A stretch of DNA of 64,000 bases from Lonicera japonica (GCA_021464415.1 CM038468.1:25945325-26009324); one strand, 5' to 3'; shown: positions 11,573 to 23,298, counted from the stretch's first letter. The notes: generated by a model from the letters alone, not told the origin. Translations and numbers: made by a program.

Positions 11573-12956
11573 TCAAATCTCATCCACAAAAGCCTTTAGA
11601 TTCAAATCTGAAGACCCACCTTCTTCCGCAGCTTCCTTTGCCAAATCTTGCCATTTCTTGGCATTCTTTCTCACTTCATCTCCTCTTTCTCCATCTCCCA
11701 TAACCGTTTCTATGCATTCCTTCATCTCATTCCTCTCCACTATCCCTTCTTCATTTGGCTTCACTCTCACCCCTGTCTTCCACACATCCTCAATAAGTTT
11801 CGCGTTCGTCGCTTGATCCGTCCACTGAGGAAATGCCACCGTCGGTACCCCGCATGTCACGCTCTCCAGTGTCGAGTTCCACCCGCAGTGCGTCACGAAA
11901 CACCCTACCGACTTGTGCGAAAGAACCTCAACTTGCGAGCACCACGGCACTATCATCCCCAATTCTTTCAGCTCGTCGATAAAACTCATCTCGTCGTCTC
12001 GTTTTTTCGCCTCACTCTTGTCTTCTCTCATTACCCACAAGAATGGCCTGCGGCTCTGAAGCAATGCCCGACCGATCTCTTCCGTTTGTTTGTTCGATAA
12101 TACGGAGACGCTTCCGAATGATATGTAAACGACCGATGATTCTGTTTTCAAATCCAACCATTCGGTGTAGTCTTTTGATTTTCCGAAGAGATCTCCACCG
12201 AATGATTTGTCGGAAGGGTCTTTTCCGTCACGAAAGCGATGGCATCAACGGTCCGATCGCCTTCATTTTGAGCTTCTCCGGAGCTCTTAGAAATTCAAAC
12301 TCCAACGCCTCGACTGTGTTTACTAGTATATTGGGGTTGGTTTCTTCGTTAATGATATCAAAGTGCTCTTTGAAATTTGGGATAGCAAAATTGTGTGAGT
12401 TTGAGGAGAGAAGGAAAGAAGGAAGATCATGGCCAGTGATGGACGGCAAGCCCGGTAATTGAATCGAAGACGAGGGGTCATTATTACTTGTACTCATAAC
12501 ATCACCATACCCATTGAAGTAGTAGTAATAGATGTCAAAAATGAGGGCTGGTTGGATCCAAAGAAGGGTACATGGCACGCATAGACGATGAGCCACTCGG
12601 CCTGCCCAAGGAATAAGGGTGGTGTAGACCAATTGGGCAAACGGTTTGCCTTCGGTTGCAGCAGTGGTAATAAGTTTAGCGATGTGTTCTGAACCATTGT
12701 TATCGACCTCGGACATGTACTGTTCAAGGTCGACACCCGGTTGTAGGCCATTTTCGTAGCTCTCGAAGAAGGGAGAGAGGGTAAGGCCTTGTGGGGTTGG
12801 GTCAGTTTTGGCTTTGGTTATGCGGTTAATGGCTGATTGACTGGTGGAGAAGGTGACCTCGACGCCCATTTTGATGAGGCGCTTAGCGAATTGAAGGGAC
12901 GGGTTTATGTGACCCTGCCCCGGAAATGTTACTAGGAGGACGCGAGGGCCGGCCAT
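11573..12956 (-). pseudogene. UGT-A: UGT75-like glycosyltransferase broken by a frameshift
   Basis: A single-exon plant UGT that would transfer glucose from UDP-glucose to a small phenolic or terpenoid acceptor in the cytosol. The N-terminal half starts MAGPRVLLVTFPGQGH, with the catalytic histidine at residue 16, and ends early at 12228. The C-terminal half (from 12157) keeps a complete PSPG donor-binding box with HCGWNS and the final D-Q pair expected for UDP-glucose. Compared with the B copy, two single bases are missing, one C near 12228 and one G near 12238, both in two-base runs. These shift the frame so that the protein stops after MPSLS. No other damage is visible, so it is either a very recent pseudogene or a sequence error. 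The promoter keeps both TGACG half-sites. Confidence 0.85.
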
Positions 12957-13072
12957 GTCTATTTAGAATGCGGCACGAGAGAAGATTTTTGTTTTCGGGA
13001 GAGAAAAGGCGTGTGCGTATTATGTGATGGAGAAGTGGATTGGTATACATGAAAGGTCATGGGGGTGTGGGG

Positions 13073-13089
13073 ATATATATACATATATG
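13073..13089 (-). promoter_or_regulatory. TATA region of UGT-A
   Basis: On the minus strand CATATATGTATATATATCC lies about 117-133 bp upstream of the ATG. The equivalent AT stretch is kept in the other three copies. Confidence 0.55.
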
Positions 13090-13243
13090 CGACCCCGCTA
13101 AAGAAAACAACTATGTCCATTTCAAAGGATAAATGATTTAAATTTTTCATGTATATATATTAAGTTTTGTGATGAAAATCATTTGTTTATTACTCGAGAC
13201 GATATTTCTTTTTCCAACCAAAAATGGTCCTTTTTAAAACGTG

Positions 13244-13278
<35 letters not shown>

Positions 13279-13280
<2 letters not shown>

Positions 13281-13297
13281 ACGTTTGGGGTGACGCA
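13279..13297 (-). promoter_or_regulatory. as-1-like tandem TGACG element, UGT-A
   Basis: The plus strand reads TGACGTTTGGGGTGACGCA: two TGACG half-sites in the same orientation with seven bases between them, followed by CA. The CaMV as-1 element has the same spacing and the same GGG and GCA positions. Such sites bind TGA-class bZIP factors and drive salicylate- and xenobiotic-induced expression of detoxification genes, including glycosyltransferases. It sits about 325 bp upstream of the ATG, next to an AT microsatellite. Confidence 0.65.
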
Positions 13298-13299
13298 TT

Positions 13300-14471
13300 G
13301 GTGGCCAAGTGGTTTTTTAGTTTTGTATGTTCAGCTTGATAAGTAAACATGAAAGTCTTTTTTGGGTTGTATTGTCAATGGCGACTGCATAGACGACAAG
13401 TCTTTGACTAGATACACACACGACACCACAAGTCAAATAGTACGAGGAGTTAAAAATTATAATGAGTGAGATAATAAAATAATATAAAAAAGTTAAAAGA
13501 AAATGAGTAAAATTTCTTTGGTGAAAATGTCTTTGAGAAAAAACTGAAGGGAATAATATGCATCAAAAATTTCAGCTGCGGACTAGTTCGTAAGGAGTAG
13601 ACTTTTTTATAACAATTTCATGTCATAAAAAACACCATTGTAAATATTTTTATGATGAAAAACCGTCGTAAAAAGATTAATCCATAAGGATTGGTTCGTA
13701 CTACAAATAGACCCATAATATATATATATACATATATTCAAAATAAGGGCTTGTTTTATATGATGTGTATTTATTTTTAAACAAATATATTTTTGTCACT
13801 TGTGAACCTTAAAACAATGTCAAATAAACTATAATACTACATAGTAACGCATTAAAAAATAAGGATGGTAAACTTAATTTTGTATAACTCAAAAAAATTA
13901 TCATGTATGTTTTTATCAATAAATGGTTGTAAAATTTTAACTTTTTGAAATAACTCTAAATCTAAGTTGATTAAACACTTATGCATAGTATCCGCTAAAA
14001 AACATGTTGTAAAAATTTAATTTTGTAAAATGCAATAAAAGATTATAATTCGAAAATATATCGCAAAGTTAAAGCTGCACTCTTTTTATAGTTTGGCCAA
14101 ACATAAGTCTTTAATTTATATATAATATGCCCTTTTTTTTTATTCGAGAGTTACCTTACAGGGTGTTCGAGCCAAGTTTTACGCATCTCGACTAATCCCT
14201 ATTTACAATGCGTGATTATCATTGGCCAAGTATTATTTTTATAATATTGGGAATCGATTTCTCAAACAAACCTATTTTCTAATATCCTGTGTAATTAATA
14301 AACATTACAAACTAAATGTTAAGAGAGTCAAAGACGAAGGGTATTAAGACAATTTCTAATAATTATTTTTATCCATACAAATTTTATAATAAAAATATAA
14401 AATTGTGTACACTCTTAAATAGGAGTTTATATATATGTGTGTCACCATGTCACATGCAATGAAATTGATTA
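13300..14471. other. Upstream flank of UGT-A, shared with B and D copies
   Basis: Non-coding DNA that aligns in parts with 23230-24100 and 43320-44420 (for example the TGGTGACTGCATAGACAAG and GACTAGATA phrases). No gene was seen. Divergence is greater than in the coding region. Confidence 0.55.
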
Positions 14472-14755
14472 TTCCCTCCGTTCTAATTTAATTGTCACAC
14501 TTTCAAAAATTAAAAATTGAGGAGATATAATGATTATTTCAAGTGAAAATACTTACTTCTAAAAATGTCTTTTACTTTTCTTCTCATAAAAAAGGTGATG
14601 GCACCCAAAATATAAAAAGTGAAAGGAGCTTAAAGGGTAATATTGAAAAGAAAAAAATTATTATAATTAATGAAATACTAAATGTGAAAAGTAGACAACA
14701 ATTTTGGAATATTTATAAATAGAATAGTAGAGAATTAAATTAGGAAGGAGGGAGT
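14472..14755. mobile_element. Stowaway-type MITE (second family)
   Basis: The ends are TTCCCTCCGTTCTAATTTAA and AATTAGGAAGGAGGGAG, flanked by TA. The body contains GTCACACTTTCAAAAATTAA. A related copy stands at 23299-23584 with the same internal order. Confidence 0.75.
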
Positions 14756-14785
14756 ATTATATATTTGAAATTAATATGTTAACTA

Positions 14786-15036
14786 CTCACTCTGTCCCAA
14801 ATTGCTAGTCCCTCTTTCCTTTTTGGATGACTGAAAATAAATGTCCACTTTTCATAAAAGGTAAATACATACATATTTTTCCTTTCGTACTTTCACTTTT
14901 TCAAGTAAAAGTTTTGAATAAAAAAAAAAGTAAAAAGAAAAAGTCTATATAAATTAAATAAAAAGTGTAATAATAATATTTAGTTCTTAATAAGTTGAAT
15001 TCTCCAAAAGAGACTAATAATTTGGAACGAAAGGAG
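14786..15036. mobile_element. Stowaway-type MITE (first family)
   Basis: The ends are CTCACTCTGTCCCAAATTGC and TAATTTGGAACGAAAGGAG, flanked by TA dinucleotides. The body matches the element at 11114-11365 (AAATAAATGTCCACTTTTCA versus its counterpart), so both belong to one family. Confidence 0.75.
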
Positions 15037-15239
15037 TATAATTTAAGATATGGTCTATGTATTGTGCAAATTTCGAGAAAAATAAAAAACACATGTTCTT
15101 TGTATAATAATGTTAAAGCAAATTTACTTTAACTGAGCAAGTGTCGGCTAATGAATTATTACCAGCTTTTTCGAAAGAATGACTTGTTAGGATGAAAAAT
15201 ATACCAAAAATGACACGTACCGACCATTCACATGCACAC

Positions 15240-15276
<37 letters not shown>

Positions 15277-15649
15277 GAGAGGATCTAAAAAAAATATTTT
15301 TTTTGTCTCAAAATACAGACTAACGGATGAAATTTTAAATAAAATTTAGTAAAGATGATATCTATGATTAATAGATCATTTACACTAAGTTTTATTGAAA
15401 AATTCAATCAGGAAGTGGGCTAACTAAACAACTAAAATTTTAATGGTCATAAATTCGTATATATATATATCAATTTTTTAATTAACCTACTTTCGAGTTG
15501 AATTTTTAGATGAAATTTGGTAGAGATGATATGCTAATAATGGAAATCATCTTCACCAAGTTTTATCAAAAAATCCATCCGTTTACCACCTCAAAATGCT
15601 TGGTCTACATTTAAGGACCAAAATATTGGTCATCTTTAGATCCTAAAAG
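15037..15649. other. Intergenic, end of UGT-A block
   Basis: The stretch around 15050-15180 matches 24260-24330 and 45345-45450 in the B and D flanks (GTGCAAATTTCGAGAAAAATAA). The remainder, 15290-15620, is a diverged repeat in which phrases such as TGAAATTT(G/A)GTA and CACCAAGTTTTAT recur. No gene was seen. Confidence 0.45.
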
Positions 15650-15920
15650 TTCAACTTTCTCACCAACACCTACTAACAGCACTTACTTTCAAGCCTTGGT
15701 CAAGTAGCTTGATCGGAACTCTGGTAATCCATTTGGACTTCGGTAGTGGGTGGTGTGCCGAACATTTTTCAAGATCATGGCTTCTTTGGAATTTCAAATG
15801 AATTTGATAAATCAATCAAACAAATAAATTTGGAATTATAATAAAATTCCAAATGAAAACTACATTCAGACCAAACAATAGTACTGTAATTAATTGGCAT
15901 TGCAATTCTTATCTTTTCGC
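15650..15920. repeat. Left edge of the B duplication block
   Basis: Aligns with 2060-2330, the left part of the A block. The match stops at GGCATTGCAATTCTT, where the Mutator-like element begins. Confidence 0.6.
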
Positions 15921-16127
15921 GGAGTCCTTGTAAGTAAACCTTCTTATCTTTTCGTATTTTATACGGTGCATTTTCCTCCATGTTCTAGGGTTTTGCTGGC
16001 CATTATTGTTTAAAGCTATACGACTTATATTTAGGGTTTTGTTGGCCAACATTTAGTAGGGTTTTTAAACCCCTGTTTTCGCACAATTTTTTAGGGTTTT
16101 GAACCCCCTGTTTTCGTTCATATCTCT

Positions 16128-18281
16128 GTGTTTGATTATTCTTTGTTGGATTGTTTGTTTATTTGTTGTTGTTTGTGTTTGTTTGTTGATTTCAATAGAA
16201 ATTGGGAGCATACAAAGTATTATTTTAGGGATATAGTTCTGCATTTTGATGGAGAATGGTTACCATCACCTACTGATAGAAAAGTAGGATGGTCAGTGTA
16301 TGATTACAAAAGGGGGAGGAAGGTTAGGATTAAAGATATTAACGGGGATGAAATGAATGTTATGAAATTGAATAACATGATTATTTAGTGTTTACCTAAT
16401 CAATGGGGTTATAGCATTACACTAAATAGTGATCTTCATCCTTTATACATTGACAGTGGTATTAGGTTAAAAATTATATATATATGGTAATGATGTATTG
16501 ATGGCCTTTAAGGATGCTGATGACATTGATGGTAGTGATGATTTGCATGTGTTTATATGCATTGATGTAGTAGTAGATATTCGGTCAACCCAACCCCCTC
16601 AACCCCATCCTCCACCCACTGATACCCACCACTTCAAACCCCTCCCACCACTGAAACCCATCCCTCTTAAACCCTATCTTTTCAAACCACACCTATATCA
16701 CCACATTCTTTAACACCTAGGAAAAGAGTCAAAATACTTGCTAAGAAAAAGTTAACACCCAAGATAACACATTTAATGGTATGCTTGTGGGTTTTGAAGC
16801 TTGTTTACATGAGTTTATAACTAGTTGTAGACCTTTAATTGGGTTAGATGGGTGCTTCCTTAAAGGCAAGTTTGGTAGGGTTTGTTTGGTAGCATGTGCC
16901 TTAGATGGGAATAATGGGATGTTCCGATTGCCATTTACATATGTAACCAAGAGTCCAAAGAAACATGGACCTATTTCTTAAATCAATTGAAACCCCAAGT
17001 AACCAAGCATCCAAAGTCACTTACTTTCATTAGTGATCAAGGTAAAGGATTGGATAGTGCAGTTACCAATATATTCCTTACATCAAGACATAGATTATGT
17101 TTTAGACATCTATATAAGAATTTTAAGAAGCCTGGTTTTGGGGGGAAGCACTTAGAGAACCTGGCTTGGGGGGGTGCAAGGGCCTACATGAGGTCTGATT
17201 TTCAGAAGGTTATGGAGTTAATGTTAAAGGACTACAAGGGGGCATATAAGTTTTTGGCAAAAGATAACAATGTGGAGCAATGGGCTAGATATTTCAATAA
17301 TGGTACAACCAAATGTGAACACATTACCAATAACTTCTCAGAAAGTTTCAATAATTGAATACTTTAAATAAGGGATAAGCCAGTGTGTCAGTTTGTAGAA
17401 AATTTCTAGAACATGTTGATGACCCTGCTTTATGATAGCAGAATGAAGTGTCAAACATGGAACCAAGAAGGAATTGTGCTAAGAGCTGCATCATCTATTG
17501 AAAAGATAAAGGAAAAGAGGAATGAATACATTGTTAGGCCTTCAAGCTTGATTGAATACCAAGTACAAGGGGTGCATGAGAGGTGGACAGTTAACTTGTA
17601 AGAAAAGACATGTGACTGCAGAATTTGGCTATTAACTGGCATTCCTTGTATACATGCAGTGTGTGTCATACATCAAAGGATGCTAAAGTGGGCAGAGTAA
17701 GTATTTCAATATAGAGTGAAGTTCAGTTATTGCATACATGTGGATTATGTGTTTAATTTCATTCATTTGTTTCAGTTTCTGCAGTGAGTACCATCTTGTG
17801 AAGACTTATGCTGTAGCATATGAAAAAGCAATATCTCCACTTCCCAATTATAGGACATGGCCAGAGGTACACTTATTTTTATTAGTTATTGCATACATTT
17901 GTTTGGCATATTTGATTGTACATTTGTTTCTTCATTTACTTTTTATAATTGAATTTTTTTGGTACATTTGATTCTTTTTGCAGCCTTCTATTAATGTGTT
18001 ACCCCCCCCCCAACCAATTCAAGCCTCCAGGAAGGCCATCAAAAAATAGAAATAGAGGATTTTATGAAGCTGAGGGGCAGGGGAAGAAGCAGAGGATGTG
18101 TAGAAAATGTGGCTTGATTGGCCACAATACAAGAACATGTAAGGGAGCTCCAAGGAGTGCACAAGCTCCAAGCACCACTGGTACACCTTCAATAAGCACA
18201 AGAGGAAGGGGAAGGGGAACAAGCACCTGTGCAAGCACCAGCTCTACACCTTCAATAAGCACACGAGGAAGGGGCAGGTGA
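16128..18281 (+). pseudogene. MULE transposase (mudrA-like), broken
   Basis: Pieces in different frames give, in order: an N-terminal domain (GEWLPSPTDRKVGWSVYDY), a proline-rich spacer, and the catalytic core with CRPLIGLDGCFLKG (first Asp, codon at 16847) and TFISDQGKGL (second Asp). Then come the RLCFRHLYKNFK motif, CEHITNNFSESFN, and a SWIM zinc finger (C-D-C near 17611, then GIPCIHA). The end is a CCHC knuckle (CRKCGLIGHNTRTC near 18102) and a GRGRG/Ser-Thr tail. Stops at 16386-16388 and 16979-16981, further stops, and probable introns separate them. The protein would have been a nuclear DNA transposase of about 700-800 residues; it is dead here. Confidence 0.8.
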
Positions 18282-18541
18282 ACAAGCACCAGTGGCAAGG
18301 AAAGTGGAACAAGCACCAGAGGCAGGGAAATTGTACAGATACATCATTTGTATTTTTTGTTATTTTTTGTCAAATTGTATAGTTTGGTAATATATGTTAC
18401 ATAGTTTGTGAAGTTTGGTAGTTTATTGGTATATGGTATATGTGAAATGTGATGGTTACATAGTTTGTGAAGTTTAGTAGTCGTTTGCTATATGGTATCT
18501 GTGAAATATGATGGTTACACAATTTATGTAGTTTGTAATGG

Positions 18542-19170
18542 TTATGAACAGTTTGTAACGACACATTGCAGCTTAAATCCACCACAAGCATAGTATTTTA
18601 GATATTTCCATCCTTCAGTTTGTCCCTTGTTAGATGTCTTCAAAACCATTGTACCACTATATCCTTTATTGTAGCAAGGGTAGTTCTTCCATGAGCATTC
18701 TACCTCTATATGGCCTTCAATATCACAATTGTAACATCCTCTATTATTTGAAGCTTCACTATATGAGCACATTATAAACTTATCTATCCATTTTCAATCA
18801 CTACATCCACCTTTTGAGCACCTTAGAAATTTCCTATTGGGATTCTTCTCCGTTTTAGAGGTCATAATCATCGAAATTCCATCACATCTTTTTACATCTC
18901 ATATACACATAAGGGCACTCAGAACCATTGTGGTTTGGAAGATCACACATTTGACAGATAGAAACCTGTGAAAACTCAACAAAACTTACATTAATAAAAT
19001 TAGATATAACCCCCTACTGTTAATAACTTAATTAGAAATAACCCCCTAATCCACCATTTCTATCATCTTGACTACTTATTGCCTGGTTTTCACTATAAAC
19101 AGTTGCATCATCATTATTATGCGTAAATCAAAGGAAATACCTCTTGAGAAGATTCTTCATCACCACCCAT
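18542..19170 (-). pseudogene. Convergent zinc-knuckle / GRF-type zinc-finger gene in the MULE
   Basis: The ATG at 19170 opens MGGDEESSQE and meets a GT donor. The intron 18966-19140 ends in TTTTCACAG, in frame with exon 2, which begins VSICQMCDLPNHNGSEC, a CX2CX4HX4C knuckle. A second segment, one frame over, reads RCDGISMIMTSKTEKNP...RC...GC with a WID tail, the layout of a GRF zinc finger. It is interrupted by a stop where Trp is expected. A second knuckle (CYNCDIEGHIEVEC) and a second GRF-like unit end at 18542. The order is knuckle-GRF-knuckle-GRF. It lies tail to tail with the transposase. The role is unknown; nucleic-acid binding is inferred from the fingers. Confidence 0.55.
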
Positions 19171-19559
19171 GGCCTTTGATTTGAAAGAATTTCCTCAAAA
19201 TCAAAATTTAGGGTTTAAGCTATTGCTCGTTCAATTCATTCTTCCTGAATGGGTTTATATAGCTCGAAATTTGAAGCTTCTATGAGAATGAATTACTGGG
19301 TACACTTTTATATGATCATGGAAGGATTATTTAAAGAGAAGATGAAGACCGTTGAGGTAAGTAAGCAACGGTTATAATTTGAATTTTTTTTAATGTATGT
19401 CTGGGTTAATAACAGAGGGCAGGGGTAGAATGGTCAAAAAGGTTAAAAAATGGATGGAGTTAGCCTTCCGTTAAAGGCCAAGAGAGTATCTCAAAGGATT
19501 AGTAAAACAGAGGATAAGTTGATTTTTATATTAATAATAGGGGCAAACTCAAAAAATCT

Positions 19560-21120
19560 CTTGATGTATCAAGTCTCACAATATATATATATATATAAAA
19601 ATAAATGAAATATTGTGTTTATCTATTTGAGGGACAAAACAAAAATATTATTGAAATTGTTAGTTTTATGATTCCAATAAAAGATTCAGACCTAAAATAA
19701 GTGATTAAAATTTTGTACTCACATATATATGGTGCCTAATTTCGAGTTTTGCTCTCATTTCTTTTCCTTTCCTCGAACCACTAGCTTGATCTATCCACCT
19801 CTTTTATAAATAAATAAATAAAACAGAAAGGCACCACGTTCTACATGCATATATAAAAACACGTAATTAAGTTGTTAAAAAATTAACACATTTTCTAATT
19901 GTGTAATTATTTATTAAAAGGTAAACTTAATAATCCATTAAATCACCTCTTTTTCCCTTCCCAAGAATTAAGAAGAGTACACACATAGAATGTGCAATCA
20001 AAGTAAGACTACACATGCTAATTAAACATAAAAAATATATTTACAACGTTATTATACACTACATTTCCTACTTTGTCTCTTCTCAATTAATTATTATTAT
20101 TATTATTTTAAAATATCATAACTTTAAATATAAAAATTGAAGTTTAACAAATTTTATATATATCCGAAACTCATTAATTGAGATTCATTAAACTATCTCG
20201 ATTAGAAAAAAATTATTGTGATTAAAAAATATATCATATTTGTTTTGGGAAGGAACCATATTAGTGCAAAGTGGAAAATTTAGTCTAACGTATTATTGTT
20301 TGGTTAACAATTCAAGGCAATGGGTTTAAATGGTTCATTCAATAATTATATTTGAAGAAAAAAAACATTATATTTCCATTTTAAAATAAAGACGCTCTTT
20401 TTGCTTTACCTAAAGCACCGTTTATCCATTTACTTATTATTTCTTTCTAAAAAACAATATTCAATTACCACAAGCTGGCTGCCACCACAATCCACCACTG
20501 CCAGATTTTCGGTGACCATTGCCGAAGTGCTGAGACATTTTCAGAACTCCGGCAATCAATAATAGAGTACCGAGACCACGTTGAAACTTTGTCACAAGAA
20601 GTGAAAATCTAATTTTACACAAAATCCGCAAGCAACTAAAGATTTAATTTTAGCACAAATATATTTTTTGCATTAAATTCATGTGCATTGTAAATATGTT
20701 TTTACACTAAATCCGTAAACATCTAATGATATAGATTTCAGTGTACATATAATTTTGGACTAATTTGTAGACAACTTAAGATAGAAATTTATTGTAAATC
20801 TATTTTTACACTAAATCCTACAAGAAATTAAATATTTAGATTTAAGTAGAAATTTGTTTTTGCGCTATATAAACATTGCAGGCTTAGCAGCCTATTATAT
20901 TATAGTGGTAGAAATGCGCATGCATTTCCTTCTTATGATAAATGCTCATGTATTCCAATCCGCTTCTCAGCGGAGTTTAGGTGACCTTTGCTTTGACAAT
21001 GGTTGCTAGAGTTCCGACCATGTCACAGGAGCTCTAGCTAGCAATGTGTGGCGGTTGTAGGCTATGGTTAGTGATTGGTGAAAATATTTCGGTAAAAGTA
21101 TAAATTATGTAATTTTAACA
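19560..21120. repeat. UGT duplication block, B copy, distal part
   Basis: Uninterrupted match to 2588-2725 plus 7236-8070 of the A block, giving the empty site for the LINE. The part from 20600 to 20900 matches 26395-26480 plus 26885-27060, giving the empty site for the Tourist-like MITE. There is no coding content. Confidence 0.7.
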
Positions 21121-21482
21121 ATATCTTTACGTCGTCTTATATGTAATGTCTTACCCATCTAAATTTTTGACTTTTTATAGTTATTTATTTTTATATCTAA
21201 ACACTTGAATCATAAATTATACTATTTTAAATTATCAAAATTATAAATTAGAAGACTGAAAAACATAATATCATGAAAAATTATGAAACAAACTTATTAA
21301 TTAATAAATAATAATTATATTACATATAACCTTGTCAAAAGAAAAGTAAAGATAATATACATCCCATCATTGATGTCAATCTTAACACTGAATCCGACGC
21401 AATCCGAGGGCCAATAATTGATGTACAACTGAATCCATTTTGATGCAGAAGTCAACATCTTGCCCACAATAATCAAACCATC

Positions 21483-22868
21483 TCAAATCTCATCCACAAA
21501 AGCCTTTAGATTCAAATATGAAGACCCACCTTCTTCCGCAGCTTCCTTTGCCAAATCTTGCCATTTCTTGGCATTCTTTCTCACTTCTCCTCCTCTTTCT
21601 CCATCTCCCATAACCATTTCTATGCATTCCTTCATCTCATTCCTCTCCACTATCCCTTCTTCATTTGGCTTCACTCTCACCCCTGTCTTCCACACATCCT
21701 CAATAAGCTTCGCGTTCGTGGCTTGATCCGTCCACTGAGGAAATGCCACCGTCGGTACCCCGCATGTCACGCTCTCCAGTGTCGAGTTCCACCCGCAGTG
21801 CGTCACAAAACACCCCACCGACTTGTGCGAAAGAACCTCAACTTGCGAGCACCACGGCACTATCATCCCTAATTCTTTCAACTCGTGGATAAAACTCATC
21901 TCGTCGTCTTGTTTTTTCGCCTCACTCTTGTCTTCTCTCATTACCCACAAGAACGGCCTGCGGCTCTGAAGCAACGCCCACCCGATCTCTTCTGTTTGTT
22001 TGTTCGATAATACAGAGATGCTTCCGAATGAGATGTAAACGACTGATGATTCGGTTTTTGAATCCAACCATTCGGTGTAGTCTCTTGATTTTTGGAAGAG
22101 GTCTCCACCGAATGATTTGTCGGAAGGGTCTTCTCCGTCCACGAAAGCGGATGGCATCAACGGTCCGATTGCCTTCATTTTGAGCTTCTCGGGAGCTCTT
22201 AGAAATTCAAACTCCAACGCCTCGACTGTGTTTACTAGTATATTGGGGTTGGTTTCTTCGTTAATGATATCAAAGTGCTCTTTGAAATTTGGGATAGCAA
22301 AATTATGTGAGTTTGAGGAGAGAAGGAAAGAAGGAAGGTCATGGCTAGTGATGGGCGGCAATCCTGGTAACTGAATCGAAGACGAGGGGTCATTATCACT
22401 TGTACTCATAACATCACCATACCCATTGAAGTAGTAGTAATAGATGTCGAAAATGAGGGCTGGCTGGATCCAGAGAAGGGTACACGGCATGCATAGACGA
22501 TGAGCCACTCGGCCTGCCCAAGGAATAAGGGTGGTGTAGACCAATTGGGCAAACGGTTTGCCTTCTGTTGCAGCAGTGGTAATAAGTTTAGCGATGTGTT
22601 CTGAACCATTGTTATCGACCTCGGACATGTACTGTTCAAGGTCGACACCCGGTTGTAGGCCATTTTCGTAGCTCTCGAAGAAGGGAGAGAGGGTAAGGCC
22701 TTGTGGGGTTGGGTCGGTTTTGGCTTTGGTTATGCGGTTAATGGCCGATTGGCTGGTGGAGAAGGTGACCTCGACGCCCATTTTGATGAGGCGCTTAGCG
22801 AATTGGAGGGACGGGTTTATGTGCCCCTGCCCCGGAAATGTCACTAGGAGTACTCGAGCTCCGGCCAT
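21483..22868 (-). CDS. UGT-B: intact UGT75-like glucosyltransferase
   Basis: A 461-residue, intronless plant family-1 UGT, the usual length for UGT75. It should move glucose from UDP-glucose onto a hydroxyl or carboxyl group of a small acceptor in the cytosol. The N-terminal acceptor-binding half has [20 protein letters not shown] with the catalytic His16. The PSPG donor box spans residues 339-382 with WCSQ, HCGWNS, E and the closing D-Q pair that favours UDP-glucose. The phrase [18 protein letters not shown] resembles UGT75L and crocetin glucosyltransferases, though the acceptor cannot be read from the sequence. There is no signal peptide or membrane segment. The start is the first ATG after the TATA region. 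It is very similar to the A copy, and it keeps both as-1 half-sites, so it is the best candidate for a working gene. Confidence 0.93.
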   Translation of the reverse strand: MAGARVLLVTFPGQGHINPSLQFAKRLIKMGVEVTFSTSQSAINRITKAKTDPTPQGLTLSPFFESYENGLQPGVDLEQYMSEVDNNGSEHIAKLITTAATEGKPFAQLVYTTLIPWAGRVAHRLCMPCTLLWIQPALIFDIYYYYFNGYGDVMSTSDNDPSSSIQLPGLPPITSHDLPSFLLSSNSHNFAIPNFKEHFDIINEETNPNILVNTVEALEFEFLRAPEKLKMKAIGPLMPSAFVDGEDPSDKSFGGDLFQKSRDYTEWLDSKTESSVVYISFGSISVLSNKQTEEIGWALLQSRRPFLWVMREDKSEAKKQDDEMSFIHELKELGMIVPWCSQVEVLSHKSVGCFVTHCGWNSTLESVTCGVPTVAFPQWTDQATNAKLIEDVWKTGVRVKPNEEGIVERNEMKECIEMVMGDGERGGEVRKNAKKWQDLAKEAAEEGGSSYLNLKAFVDEI

Positions 22869-22919
22869 GTCTATTTAGTATGCTTGAGAGAGAGGAAGAT
22901 TTTGTTTTTGGGAGAGAGA

Positions 22920-22937
22920 AGGGAGGGGGGGGGGGGG
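22920..22937. repeat. G-run in the UGT-B 5' leader
   Basis: An almost pure G tract (C on the coding strand) about 55 bp before the ATG, with flanking GGGAG. D and C carry GA or CT tracts at the equivalent place, so this part of the leader is a hot spot for slippage. Confidence 0.85.
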
Positions 22938-22997
22938 TAATATGGTGATGGAGAAGTGAGTGGTTGGGTATGCATGAAAGGTGCATGGGGGTACAAG

Positions 22998-23017
22998 GAT
23001 ATATATATACATATATA
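22998..23017 (-). promoter_or_regulatory. TATA region of UGT-B
   Basis: An alternating AT stretch about 130 bp before the ATG, at the same relative place as in the A, C and D copies. Confidence 0.55.
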
Positions 23018-23206
23018 CCACTCCGTTTTAAAGAGAACGATCTCATTTTACTGAAAATGATCTCTATAATAAACCAACCTAACTATACTAAATTTTATGG
23101 CCAAAATCTTTGTTTATTATTGGAAGTGGACGATTTTTCTTTTTCCAACTGAAAATAGTCCTCTTAAAAACGTGAATATATATATATATATATATATATA
23201 TGCATG

Positions 23207-23225
23207 TGACGTTTGGGGTGACGCA
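23207..23225 (-). promoter_or_regulatory. as-1-like tandem TGACG element, UGT-B
   Basis: Identical in its 19 bases to the site upstream of UGT-A: both TGACG half-sites are intact with a 7-bp spacer, about 340 bp before the ATG. Binding by TGA bZIP factors is inferred from the motif. Confidence 0.65.
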
Positions 23226-23298
23226 GTGATGGCCAATTGGTTTTCTAATTTGTATTTTCAGCTTGATAAGTATACATGGATTTTTTTTGTTTTTATTA

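Larger units (their letters stand above)
15921..19555 (+). mobile_element. Decayed Mutator-like (MULE) transposon with two convergent genes
   Basis: Placed between two pieces of the duplicated block that are close together in the A copy (2330 and 2588), so it is an insertion, perhaps with loss of about 250 bp of host DNA. It holds a MURA-type transposase on the plus strand and a zinc-finger gene on the minus strand that run toward each other. No long terminal inverted repeats are visible, so it is either of the non-TIR MULE type or has lost an end. Exact borders are inferred from the comparison with the A block. Confidence 0.65.

Noticed and set aside
11648..12462. Plus-strand frames across UGT-A (and equivalents across B, C and D)
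   Set aside because: They are shadows of the real UGT frame on the opposite strand and recur in each copy only because the gene is duplicated.
16498..16713. Proline/histidine-rich frame
   Set aside because: It is the spacer of the MULE transposase and not a separate gene.
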